A DNA stretch of 64,000 nt. Source: Streptomyces acidiscabies. GTDB lineage: Bacteria; Actinomycetota; Actinomycetes; Streptomycetales; Streptomycetaceae. Positions 52,327 to 60,247 of the stretch are shown here, one piece after another. Made by a program: the position numbers and the translations under genes. The notes under the pieces are model-generated. The model searched no databases. It was given only the letters and a program-made list of their open reading frames with translations, and had not been told where the DNA came from. The DNA lies in assembly GCF_020010905.1 (NCBI RefSeq), contig NZ_JAGJBY010000001.1, positions 4,112,001 to 4,176,000 on the forward strand, in the 5' to 3' direction. Each line of letters opens with the position of its first letter. Within the stretch, counting starts at the first letter, position 1.

Positions 52327-52773
52327 TCAATCCACCGCCCCCAACGGCGAGTTGCGCCCGGCGACAAGGTGCAGAACCGTCCGCCAGTCCTCCAACACCC
52401 CCGCGTCGAACCCGGCGGACCGCGCCTCCTCCGCGGCATGCGAGAGGCGTGCGAGGTCGTCGTCCGTGTGGTGGCCGGTCCAGGGGTGGTGGCGCAGGAG
52501 CGCGGCGACGCGCGGGCCGAGCAGGGGGCGTACGGCGTCGGCGGCGCGGTGTGCGGGGTCGGTGGGGCGCAGGAGGCGGCCGACCGGCTGGACCAGGCCC
52601 GCGAGCTGGAGTTCCTTGTCGGCGGGGCGGGTGCGGCGCAGCAGCGCGGCGGTCCGCAGGGCGTGGTCGTGGAGATCGACACCGGCGTCCCTGATGCGCG
52701 TACTCCCGGTCTCCCGCACCCCTTTGCAGGCGTACAGCAGATCCATCAGCTCCTCCACGCTGCGCAGCTCCAT
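52327..52773 (-). CDS. Degenerate HD-domain-like protein
   Basis: A 148-residue cytoplasmic protein. ATG 52773 follows GGGAGGA. The helical pattern (SVEELMDLLYACKG, DLHDHALRTAALLRRTRPADKELQLAGLVQPVGRLL, LLRHHPWTGHHTDDDLARLSHAAEEA) resembles the HD/MIOX-PhnZ fold of small oxygenases and hydrolases. The metal-binding His-Asp pair expected at the LAALLHDIG position reads GLVQPVG, so two ligands are missing. It may be a non-catalytic descendant or a different helical family. No operon partner is visible. Confidence 0.7.
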   Translation of the reverse strand: MELRSVEELMDLLYACKGVRETGSTRIRDAGVDLHDHALRTAALLRRTRPADKELQLAGLVQPVGRLLRPTDPAHRAADAVRPLLGPRVAALLRHHPWTGHHTDDDLARLSHAAEEARSAGFDAGVLEDWRTVLHLVAGRNSPLGAVD

Positions 52774-53200
52774 CCGTCGGTCCTCCCGCGAGACAGCCGG
52801 TGCGCGAGCCAGCACAGCATGGCGACCTTGCGCCCGAGCCAACGGCACCTGAACTGCGCGGCGAGACCTGCGGGGTACGCCGAACGGGTGAACTGCGAAG
52901 AGCTTCCCGGCGTCAACCGACGAGGGATGACATCGGGGTGACGTCCCATCGTTACGTCAAATTTTCAGCGCTATCGAGCGGACCCCCGCTCATTTGGTTA
53001 CTCTAGGGCTCGGCGGACAGCAGTACCGGGATCCCATCGTCCGCCGTGGGGCTGGCCGGTCATCACGGCCCGCTCTCCCAGGAGTTGCCGGCGCCACCGC
53101 GTCCGAGCTGCATTCGAGCAAGACCCGAGGGTGCGTCAGACGCCGGACCGTACAGTGGTCGGCACGCCCCGAGGGTGACCCGACACATAAGGAGTGCGCG
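52774..53200. other. Intergenic region before the small-peptide gene
   Basis: A 427-bp gap with an AT-richer island at about 52945-53010. The island holds TGACGT (52939) / ACGTCA (52954) as an inverted repeat and a TTGGTTACTCT stretch that could contain a -10 box. No coding sequence with a ribosome site is visible until 53201. Confidence 0.4.
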
Positions 53201-53374
53201 GTGACACCGGAGAAGACGAACCTCGAACAGCCCCCGAAGGAACGTACGGAGAGCTCGGGCCGCAGGCCCGGAGAACTCGGCAGCCTGGACGTGTGGGCGC
53301 ACTCGGCCCCCATCCGTCTCGCGGGCTACGAGGACGACCTGGCCGAGCCGCACATCCTCCCCAGCGTCGACTGA
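53201..53374 (+). CDS. 57-residue peptide, unknown function
   Basis: GTG 53201 follows AAGGAG at seven bases. The frame has the strong G/C third-position bias of real genes here, and a perfect terminator follows, so a monocistronic gene is well supported. The peptide is hydrophilic, with a charged N-terminal half rich in Glu, Lys and Pro. A more ordered C-terminal half (LGSLDVWAHSAPIRLAGYED) ends in ILPSVD. It has no signal peptide and no Cys. I recognise no family. A leader/core-like division would fit a RiPP precursor, but no maturation enzyme lies nearby. A small regulatory protein is equally possible. Confidence 0.7.
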   Translation: MTPEKTNLEQPPKERTESSGRRPGELGSLDVWAHSAPIRLAGYEDDLAEPHILPSVD

Positions 53375-53381
53375 TACGACC

Positions 53382-53411
53382 GCATGGGCGTGCCCCCCTT
53401 CACGCCCATGC
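53382..53411 (+). terminator. Terminator of the small-peptide gene
   Basis: Perfect 11-bp stem, GCATGGGCGTG (53382-53392) with CACGCCCATGC (53401-53411), starting eight bases after the stop. Confidence 0.85.
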
Positions 53412-53442
53412 TCCCCCTGTAGTACGAGGGTCCCCTTCGTCA

Positions 53443-53473
53443 CTTGCCTAAAGGCTTTAGGCAAGCCCATAAT
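53443..53473 (+). promoter_or_regulatory. TetR operator overlapping its own promoter
   Basis: CTTGCCTAAAG-G-CTTTAGGCAAG is a perfect 23-bp palindrome with 11-bp arms (53443-53465). A CATAAT -10 box (53468-53473) follows, and TTGCCT (53444-53449) inside the left arm can act as a -35 box with an 18-bp spacer. A dimer bound here would exclude RNA polymerase, the classic TetR autoregulation layout. The start codon is 50 bp downstream. Confidence 0.8.
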
Positions 53474-53523
53474 CCCTTCAGGCGTGCTGCTCCAGGCATG
53501 CCAGGTGCAGAAGGGGTACGACG

Positions 53524-54102
53524 ATGGCGCGCGTGGGACTCACCCCCGACCGGCTGATCCTCGCGGGCGCGGACCTCGCCGACGAGGCCGGCTTCGAGAA
53601 CGTCACCCTCTCCGCGCTCGCCCGCCACTTCGACGTACGGGTCGCGAGCCTGTACGCGCACGTCAAGAACTCCCAGGACCTGAAGACAGGCATCGCCCTG
53701 CTCGCCCTGGAGGAACTCGCCGACCGAGCCGCCGACGCCCTAGCGGGCCGCTCCGGCAAGGACGCGCTCGTCGCGTTCGCGAACGTGTACCGCGACTACG
53801 CCCGCGCCCACCCCGGCCGCTACACCGCCGCGCGCTTCCGCCTGGACCCCGAGACGGCCGCCGCGAGCGCCGGCGTACGGCACTCCCGGATGACCCGAGC
53901 GATCCTGCGCGGCTACGCCCTCACGGAACCCGACGAGACCCACGCCGTACGCCTCATCGGCAGCGTCATGCACGGATACGTCAGCCTGGAGGAGGCCGGC
54001 GGATTCGCCCACAGCCAGCCCGACGGCGAGACGAGCTGGCTCCGCATCCTCGACGGCCTGGACGCGCTGCTGCGCAACTGGCCGAGCGGCGAGGGCGGTT
54101 GA
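53524..54102 (+). CDS. TetR-family transcriptional regulator
   Basis: A 192-residue repressor. ATG 53524 follows GAAGGGG. The helix-turn-helix is VTLSALARHFDVRVASLYAHVKN, residues about 27-50. The C-terminal ligand domain resembles the WHG group (GSVMHGYVSLEEAGGF). The operator at 53443 is its likely autoregulatory site. The downstream SGNH hydrolase, 323 bp away and co-oriented, may belong to its regulon, but the repeats between them make a common transcript uncertain. Confidence 0.9.
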   Translation: MARVGLTPDRLILAGADLADEAGFENVTLSALARHFDVRVASLYAHVKNSQDLKTGIALLALEELADRAADALAGRSGKDALVAFANVYRDYARAHPGRYTAARFRLDPETAAASAGVRHSRMTRAILRGYALTEPDETHAVRLIGSVMHGYVSLEEAGGFAHSQPDGETSWLRILDGLDALLRNWPSGEGG

Positions 54103-54425
54103 GCGGATGACTGCACCAACACGCCCGCCTGACCGGCGAAGTTGCCCGACCATGCCGCTGCGCCGCCCCAACTGGCCGCCTGGCAGCGGCGATCGACCAC
54201 GCTGCTGTGCCGATACGGCTGGCCGCCTGGCAGCGAGGATCGCCCATGCCGCCGTACCGCCTCAACTGGCCGACCGGCAGCGGCGATCGACCGCACCGCT
54301 GTGCTGACACAGCCGACAGACCGGCGACGGAGACCGGCCATGCCGCCGTACCGCCTCAACTGGCCGACCGGCAGCGGCGATAGACCACGCCGCCCCAACC
54401 GACCCACCCGCGAAGAAGGTTGACC
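54103..54425 (+). repeat. Intergenic region with 44-bp direct repeats
   Basis: A 323-bp gap between the TetR and SGNH genes. A 44-bp segment beginning CCATGCCGCCGTACCGCC occurs identically at 54244-54287 and 54338-54381. A diverged copy lies at 54148-54193 and a shorter relative near 54205-54243. All share TGGCCGxCxGGCAGCG. Open frames across it translate the repeats in different phases, so I assign no gene. Confidence 0.75.
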
Positions 54426-55592
54426 GTGCCGCAGTACGAAACCCCCGTCACCGCCGACCTGATACGCGGCGCCCTCGACCTCGAACCCACCCCGGACGGC
54501 GGCCTGATCCCGCACCGCCTGCCGCCCCGGGCCCGCGCCCAGAACACCGACCCCCAGCTCGCGGCCGTAGAGGTCCAACCCTCCGGCGTACGCGTCGTGT
54601 TCCGCACGAGCGCGACCGAGATCGAGCTGGAGGTCGTCCCCACGAACCGGGTGTACGCCGCCGCCCCGCCCCGCCCGCCCGCGCGCTACGACCTCGTCGT
54701 GGACGGCGAGTTGACGGCTCAGGCAGCCGCGACCGGCGGCCACACACTAACGATCGACATGGTCACCGGCGCCACGGAATTCACCGAGGGCCCACCAGGA
54801 ACCGTCCGCTTCACGGACCTCCCCGACCGCCCCAAGAACATCGAGATCTGGCTCCCGTACGCCCAGAAAACCGAACTCCGCACCCTCCGCACGAACGCCC
54901 CCATCGAACCGGCGACCCCCTCCACCCGCAAACTCTGGCTCCACCACGGCAGCTCGATCAGCCACGGCACAGACGCGGCGAGCCCCACGGCGATCTGGCC
55001 CGCAGTAGCAGCCCGCCTCGGCAACATCGACCTCCTCAACCTCGGCTTCGGCGGCAGCGCGATGCTGGACCAATTCACGGCCCGAGCAATCCGAGACACC
55101 CCCGCCGACCTGATCACCCTGAAGATCGGCATCAACATCGCAAACGTGGACGCGATGCGCATGCGAGCCTTCGGCCCAGCGGTCCACGGCTTCCTGGACA
55201 CAATCAGAGACGGCCACCCCAACACGCCGCTCCTGGTGATCTCCCCGATCCACTGCCCCATCCACGAAACAACCCCGGGCCCAGGAGCCCTGGACACGAA
55301 GGCGTTCGCGGAGGGCAAACTGAAGTTCCTGGCAACGGGAGACCCGGAGGAGGCGGCAAGGGGCCGCTTGACACTGGTGACGATGAGGGAGGCACTGGAG
55401 CGGATAGTAGGCGAACGGGCGCAGGAGGACGACAAGTTGGCGTACCTGGACGGCCGAGAGCTATACGGCCCACAGGACAAGGACTTGCCCCTACCGGACG
55501 ACCTGCACCCGGACACGGAGACGCACAGGAGGATGGGCGAACGCTTCGCCGAACTAGAGATCTTTAATGGTGGGGGTTACGTCGGGTCGTGA
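54426..55592 (+). CDS. SGNH/GDSL-type esterase, C-terminus altered by IS insertion
   Basis: A 388-residue hydrolase. GTG 54426 has GAAGG upstream. The SGNH blocks are present: Ser in HHGSSISHG near residue 179 (block I), Gly in NLGFGGSAMLDQ (II), Asn in KIGINIANVD (III, GxN) and Asp/His in LPDDLHPD (V). An N-terminal beta-sandwich (residues 1-170) is typical of the carbohydrate-esterase-like two-domain SGNH group. The native reading frame is cut at codon 377 by the IS630 element. The last 11 residues (EIFNGGGYVGS) come from the element. The original ten (ALGKDEFLSI) remain beyond it. All catalytic blocks precede the break, so activity may survive. Confidence 0.88.
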   Translation: MPQYETPVTADLIRGALDLEPTPDGGLIPHRLPPRARAQNTDPQLAAVEVQPSGVRVVFRTSATEIELEVVPTNRVYAAAPPRPPARYDLVVDGELTAQAAATGGHTLTIDMVTGATEFTEGPPGTVRFTDLPDRPKNIEIWLPYAQKTELRTLRTNAPIEPATPSTRKLWLHHGSSISHGTDAASPTAIWPAVAARLGNIDLLNLGFGGSAMLDQFTARAIRDTPADLITLKIGINIANVDAMRMRAFGPAVHGFLDTIRDGHPNTPLLVISPIHCPIHETTPGPGALDTKAFAEGKLKFLATGDPEEAARGRLTLVTMREALERIVGERAQEDDKLAYLDGRELYGPQDKDLPLPDDLHPDTETHRRMGERFAELEIFNGGGYVGS

Positions 55593-56713
55593 CGTCTGCC
55601 GTGGGCTGCGCTATGCCGGAGGGATGAGGTATTCCGATGGCGGTGGGCTGACGGCCGAGGAGCGGGCTCGACGCGAGCAAGTCCGGCTCGCGGCAGCCGA
55701 TCTGATCGAGGCGGGAGCTGGTGACGGGGAGGTGGCCCGACGGTTCAGGGTGACGCGGATGTCGGCGAACCGCTGGCGGCGGGCACTGGCCGCGGGCGGT
55801 CGCCAGGCCCTGGTCTCCAAGGGGCCGGGTGGTGCCCGCTGCAAGCTGGATACCGGTCAGTTACGGGCCCTGGAGACGGTGCTGGAAGCCGGTCCGGCCG
55901 CGTACGGCTGGAGTGACCAGTGCTGGACGCTGGCGAGGATCGCCGAGATCGTGCGCCGCCGGTTCGGTGCCGAGTACACCCTGGCCGGGCTCGACCTGCT
56001 GCTGCACCGGATCGGCTGGAGCGTGCAGATCCCGGCCCGCAGAGCCGCCGAGCGGGACGAACCGAGGATCGCCGCCTGGAAGGACGAGCAGTGGCCCGTC
56101 ATAAAAAGAAGGCGGCGGACCTGGGCGCCTGGCTCTGTTTCGAGGACGAGGCAGGACAGGGCCTGAGGCCGCCCAAAGGCCGCACATGGGGCCGTCGAGG
56201 CCGCACCCCGGTCGTGAAGGTCACCGCCGCGGGCACCAAACGGGTCTCGATCGCGGCGCTGATCTGCACCAAAGACGGCCGTCGGCCACGGCTGATCTAC
56301 CGCATCCACCTGGACCACGGCCCTGCCAAAGGCCGGCGCAAGGGCTTCACCGAGACCGACTACGCCCGGCTGCTGGATGCCGCGCACCAGCAGCTCGGCG
56401 GCCCCATCGTCTTGGTCTGGGACAATTTGAACACGCACGTCAGCCACACCATGCGACGACTCATCGCCGCACGGTCATGGCTGACCGTCTACCAGCTGCC
56501 GCCCTATGCCCCGGAGTTCAACCCGGTCGAAGGCGTGTGGTCGCACCTGAAGAGGTCCCTGGCCAACCTCACCAGACACAGCCTCGAACAGCTCACCACG
56601 CTGGTGAAGAGCCGACTCAAACAGATGCAGTACCGACCCGGTCTCATCGACGGCCTCATCGCCAAGACCGGCCTCGACCCCCAACCGCCGTAACCTCAGC
56701 CATTAAAGATCTC
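55557..56713 (+). mobile_element. IS630-family insertion sequence (1157 bp)
   Basis: The element is bounded by inverted repeats GAGATCTTTAATGG (55557-55570) and CCATTAAAGATCTC (56700-56713), with homology continuing inward (GGTTACG on both sides). It is flanked by TA duplications at 55555-55556 and 56714-56715, the IS630/Tc1-mariner target. It carries a two-frame transposase. Removing the element plus one TA restores the host reading frame exactly, which proves the boundaries. Confidence 0.95.
55624..56693 (+). CDS. IS630-family transposase, two frames joined by -1 frameshift
   Basis: Frame A (55624-56166) encodes the helix-turn-helix DNA-binding half (GEVARRFRVTRMSANRWRRAL) and the winged linker. 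Frame B (read to 56693) encodes the DDE core: Asp in LCFEDEAG, Asp in VWDNLNTHVS and Glu in APEFNPVEGVWSHLKR. The frames overlap in a -1 relation, and TAAAAAG at 56102-56108 is the likely slip site. The joined protein is about 355 residues, normal for the family. Frame A contains a TTA codon at 55861-55863, so transposase synthesis should need the bldA tRNA. The start could instead lie upstream at 55567. Confidence 0.88.
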
Positions 56714-56748
56714 TAGCTCTGGGAAAGGACGAGTTCCTGTCGATCTAA
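56714..56748 (+). pseudogene. Displaced 3' end of the SGNH esterase gene
   Basis: After the right-hand TA the codons GCT CTG GGA AAG GAC GAG TTC CTG TCG ATC TAA continue the interrupted frame. The ancestral protein would have been 387 residues. This piece is no longer translated with the gene. Confidence 0.9.
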
Positions 56749-56765
56749 ACGGCGAGACGCTCGTC

Positions 56766-56845
56766 TTTTAGGGGCGCGGGGCTGTGTTTGATTTGCGGCT
56801 GCCGCCGCGTGGGCGCGACCAGCTCCAACGAGCCCGCACCCGCCC
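56766..56845 (+). repeat. Streptomyces-type interspersed intergenic element
   Basis: The sequence TTTTAGGGGCGCGGGGCTGT and its continuation to GGGCGCGACCAG matches, from memory, an abundant Streptomyces intergenic repeat usually found downstream of genes. Its role is unknown. It lies between the SGNH remnant and the amidase 3' end. Confidence 0.6.
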
Positions 56846-56860
56846 CACCACAGCACCCCC

Positions 56861-58204
56861 CTATTCCATAGGCGCAGTCCGAGGCCAAGGCCTCAACTCC
56901 TCCAACTGCTCCGCCAGCCGCAACAACTGCCCCTCACTCCCCGGCTTGCCGACCAGTTGAACCCCGGTCGGCACCCCGGAGGGATGCGTTCCCAACGGCA
57001 CAGCCATCGCAGGCCACCCCGCCAAATTCCAGGCCGGCGTAAACGGCGAGTAACTGGAGTTGACGAGGAGATTCCGCACCCACCCCCGCTCATGCCAGGC
57101 CACAGACTTGGGCGCGCGCCGAGCAAGCGCGGGGGTCACCAACACGTCGTACTCGGCAAAGAACGGCTCGAACCGCCCCCGCAACGCCTCCCGAGCCACC
57201 CCCTTACGAACGGAACCCAGAAACCGCCGCCCCACAGCCGCATGAACCCGAGTCCGCCGAACCAACAACCGAGGATCAAGCGGCTGCGCATCAACAGCGG
57301 TCCCGGCGGTCCAGTAAGCCAAAGAGGTCGTAGCCAACGACACCGGATACGGCGGATCAGCACGCCGCACCCGATGCCCCGCCCCGCTCAACGCCCGAGC
57401 AGCCTCCCGCGCAGCGACAACGTACGGCTCACTGACAGGCGTACCGGCAACAGGACTCCGCACAGACACGGCAACCCGCAGAAACCCAGGAGACTCGGGC
57501 CGAGCAACCTCCTCATCGGCGAGGACGGACAACATGAGCCGAGCATCGCCGACCGTGGTCGCAAGGGGCCCGTTCTCGGAAAGCCCGAACCAGTCCCCGT
57601 CCCCGATACCGGCGGGAACGAGCCCGTGCCCAGGCTTGATGGTGACGAGCCCACAGTTCGCGGCCGGAATCCGCAGAGACCCCATGCCGTCATTGCCAAG
57701 GGCGATCGGCACCATCCCGGCGGCAACAGCGGCGGCACTCCCCCCGGAGGACCCACCGGCGGTACGGGAGAGATCCCAGGGGTTGCGGGAGACCCCGTGC
57801 ACCCCCTCGGTAGTACCGAAGACACACAGCTCGGGCACATTGGTGAGCCCCACCACGATCGCCCCGGCGGCCCGCAGCCGAGCGACGGTGACATGGTCCT
57901 CGGCGGACGGCGTATCGGGCGTGGCGGCAGACCCGACCCGCATGGACTCACCCCGCACAGCAAGGTTGTCCTTGACGGCCAACGGCACACCGGCGAGCGG
58001 CAGTTCGGCCAGATCCCCGCGCGCCGCAAGCTCATGCGCCTCGGTGAGCGCGGCCTCCTTGCGGACGACCCGGAACGCCCCCACAGCCCCGTCGAGCCGC
58101 TCGATCCGGTCCAGATGCTCGGCGACGACCTCACGCGGGGTGGCCCGCTTCTCACGGACGGCGGCGGCGATCTCTGCGGCGGTCCGGCCGACCCAACTGG
58201 TCAC
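56861..58204 (-). CDS. Amidase-signature (AS) family hydrolase
   Basis: A 447-residue enzyme. GTG 58204 follows GAGGAG. The Ser-cisSer-Lys triad is assigned as Lys in AVKDN, cis-Ser in GGSSGGSAAAVA and the nucleophile in GNDGMGSLRIPA. The last is usually GTDGGGS, so the Gly-to-Met change beside the oxyanion site is unusual. No signal peptide is present. It would hydrolyse small amides (cytosolic). Codons ending in T are more frequent than in neighbours. Confidence 0.87.
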   Translation of the reverse strand: MTSWVGRTAAEIAAAVREKRATPREVVAEHLDRIERLDGAVGAFRVVRKEAALTEAHELAARGDLAELPLAGVPLAVKDNLAVRGESMRVGSAATPDTPSAEDHVTVARLRAAGAIVVGLTNVPELCVFGTTEGVHGVSRNPWDLSRTAGGSSGGSAAAVAAGMVPIALGNDGMGSLRIPAANCGLVTIKPGHGLVPAGIGDGDWFGLSENGPLATTVGDARLMLSVLADEEVARPESPGFLRVAVSVRSPVAGTPVSEPYVVAAREAARALSGAGHRVRRADPPYPVSLATTSLAYWTAGTAVDAQPLDPRLLVRRTRVHAAVGRRFLGSVRKGVAREALRGRFEPFFAEYDVLVTPALARRAPKSVAWHERGWVRNLLVNSSYSPFTPAWNLAGWPAMAVPLGTHPSGVPTGVQLVGKPGSEGQLLRLAEQLEELRPWPRTAPME

Positions 58205-58402
58205 GGGCGCTCCTCGGGGTGCGGGGTGTGGGAGAACTCTGCCTCCCGTGATGCGTGCACGTCGAGATCTTCCCGGAACCGGCTCGGAACCGCCTCCGGA
58301 GCAGCTCACGTCCCATCCGATCAATCGGGCACCTCCTGCCCCATTGACAGCCAACTCTCGCGGCCCGACCATTCGATACATCCGATGACCTGGGGGCCTT
58401 GC
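58205..58402. promoter_or_regulatory. Divergent region, amidase / GH20
   Basis: A 198-bp gap. TTGACA occurs at 58344-58349 on the plus strand, a perfect -35 hexamer, but the best -10 candidate 17-18 bp away is weak. Confidence 0.4.
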
Positions 58403-60238
58403 ATGCGGGCTTGTCGTCAGATCCTTGGTGCCGCGACCGCGGCCCTCCTCCTCTTCGCGGCGCCGCTCCCGGCAACGGCGTCGACCGCCGCACAGCCACC
58501 GGCCACCGTGCCGGCGCTCACCAACTGGACGCCGGAGCCCGGGAGTTACACCTACGGCACCGCCACCCGCCTGATCGCCGACACCCCGGCCGAACACCGC
58601 GTCGCCACCGTCCTCGCCGACGACCTGCGCGACGCCGGACACGGCACCGTCCCGGTCGTCGACGGTGCGGCGCACGCCGGGGATGTCGTCATCGACGTCG
58701 ACCCGGCCCGTACGGCTCTCGGCGCCGAGGGCTACGAGCTGCGCTCCGGCGACACCCTCGCGGTGACCGGCGCCACCGAGACCGGCGCCTTCCACGGCAC
58801 CCGAACAATCCTCCAACTCCTCGCGCAGGGCGACCAGTTGCCCGGCGGCCGGACCGTCGACACACCCCGCTACCCGGAGCGCGGGGTCGGCGTCTGCGCC
58901 TGCTACATCCACATCTCCCTGCCCTGGCTGGAGAACCTCATCCGGGAGATGAGCTACCACAAGCTCAACCAACTCCTCCTGGAAATCAAGGTGAAGAGCG
59001 ACGCGCACCCCGAGGCCAACACCTGGGGCTACTACTCCAAGGACGAGATCCGGCGCCTGGTCGCCCTTGGTGAGCGCTACCACGTCGAGATCATCCCGGA
59101 GATCAACTCCCCGGGCCACATGGACCCTTGGATCGAGAACCGCCCCGACCTCCAGCTCACCGACTCCAGCGGCGTGAAGCAGCCCGCCCGCCTCGACGTC
59201 ACCCAGCAGGCGGCGTTCACCTACTACACGAGCCTGATCGACGAGTACGCCGAGGTCTTCCCCGCCCACGCCTGGCACATGGGCGCCGACGAGTACATGC
59301 TCGGCTCCGACTTCGCCAAGTACCCGCAGATCCTGGCCTACGCCCGCCAGAAGTACGGCGCGAACGCCACGCCCCAGGACGCCTTCGTCGACTTCGTGAA
59401 CCGCGTCCAGGCGTACGCCGCCACCAAGGGCAAGCAGCTCCGCATCTGGAACGACGGCCTCACCGGCGCGAACACCGTCCCGGTCGCCCCCGGCACAACG
59501 GTCGAGCACTGGCTGAACGTCGCCGTGAAACCGAGCCAACTCATCGCCCAGGGCTACCCGTTGCTGAACGCCGCCTACGCCCTCTACCTGATCCGCGGCG
59601 GCTTCCACTCCGACACCGCCGGTCTCTACGACCAGAGTTGGGACCCGCGCAGCTTCGAGGGCGAGAAGGTCGCGTCGAGCAACGGCATCGTCGGCGCGAA
59701 GATCAGCCTCTGGCCCGACAACGGACGCGGCGAGACGGAGAACGAGGTCGCCACCGGCCTCTGGCCCGCCCTGCGCCACCTCGCGCAGGCCACGTGGGGC
59801 GACCCCCACCCCGACGCCACGTACGACCAATTCACCGCACGCGGCACGGCAGTTGGGCACGCGCCCGGCCGGCGGGACCTGACGCGCGTACCGGTCGCGA
59901 ACGGCCGCTACACGCTGGGCGCGGGCGGACGCTCGTACGGGACGTACGACATCGCACGCACCGCCGACGGATACGTCACCCTCCGCGCCTCCGACGGCTG
60001 CCTCGACATCCGGGGCGGCAGGCTCACCCTCAACACCCCGCTCCAGCCCGGAGTTGTCGCGACCCGCGCGGCCTGCGACGCGAGCAGCACCGTGCAGCGC
60101 TGGGAACTCCAGCCCGTCCCCGGCGGCTATCTGCTGGTCAACGCGATCACCCGGATGACGATCAGCGCGACGTCCGACGGACGCCTCGCGCAGTACCCGC
60201 CGGACCAACAGCCGCCCACCGTATGGCAGTTGAGCTGA
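58403..60238 (+). CDS. Secreted GH20 hexosaminidase or lacto-N-biosidase with C-terminal ricin-B domain
   Basis: A 611-residue exported enzyme. ATG 58403 with GGGGG seven bases upstream is preferred over ATG 58385, which lacks a ribosome site. A signal peptide ends near ATASTAA. A GH20b domain (residues about 40-145) precedes the barrel, in which Asp296-Glu297 of HMGADEYM are the catalytic pair for substrate-assisted cleavage. A ricin-type trefoil (about 500-611) ends the protein. Size and the pairing with a fucosidase resemble Streptomyces lacto-N-biosidase, but chitobiose or N-glycan hexosaminidase activity is possible. It is the first gene of a GH20-GH29-I42 operon. Confidence 0.88.
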   Translation: MRACRQILGAATAALLLFAAPLPATASTAAQPPATVPALTNWTPEPGSYTYGTATRLIADTPAEHRVATVLADDLRDAGHGTVPVVDGAAHAGDVVIDVDPARTALGAEGYELRSGDTLAVTGATETGAFHGTRTILQLLAQGDQLPGGRTVDTPRYPERGVGVCACYIHISLPWLENLIREMSYHKLNQLLLEIKVKSDAHPEANTWGYYSKDEIRRLVALGERYHVEIIPEINSPGHMDPWIENRPDLQLTDSSGVKQPARLDVTQQAAFTYYTSLIDEYAEVFPAHAWHMGADEYMLGSDFAKYPQILAYARQKYGANATPQDAFVDFVNRVQAYAATKGKQLRIWNDGLTGANTVPVAPGTTVEHWLNVAVKPSQLIAQGYPLLNAAYALYLIRGGFHSDTAGLYDQSWDPRSFEGEKVASSNGIVGAKISLWPDNGRGETENEVATGLWPALRHLAQATWGDPHPDATYDQFTARGTAVGHAPGRRDLTRVPVANGRYTLGAGGRSYGTYDIARTADGYVTLRASDGCLDIRGGRLTLNTPLQPGVVATRAACDASSTVQRWELQPVPGGYLLVNAITRMTISATSDGRLAQYPPDQQPPTVWQLS

Positions 60239-60247
60239 GGAGAGCCG

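Noticed and set aside
53201..53374. RiPP biosynthetic cluster around the 57-residue peptide
   Set aside because: No radical SAM, YcaO, lanthionine synthetase, ATP-grasp or RRE-type gene lies within several kilobases. Kept only as a peptide of unknown role.
54142..54423. A 93-codon gene between TetR and SGNH
   Set aside because: It only translates the 44-bp repeats, which fall in different phases, and it has no ribosome site.
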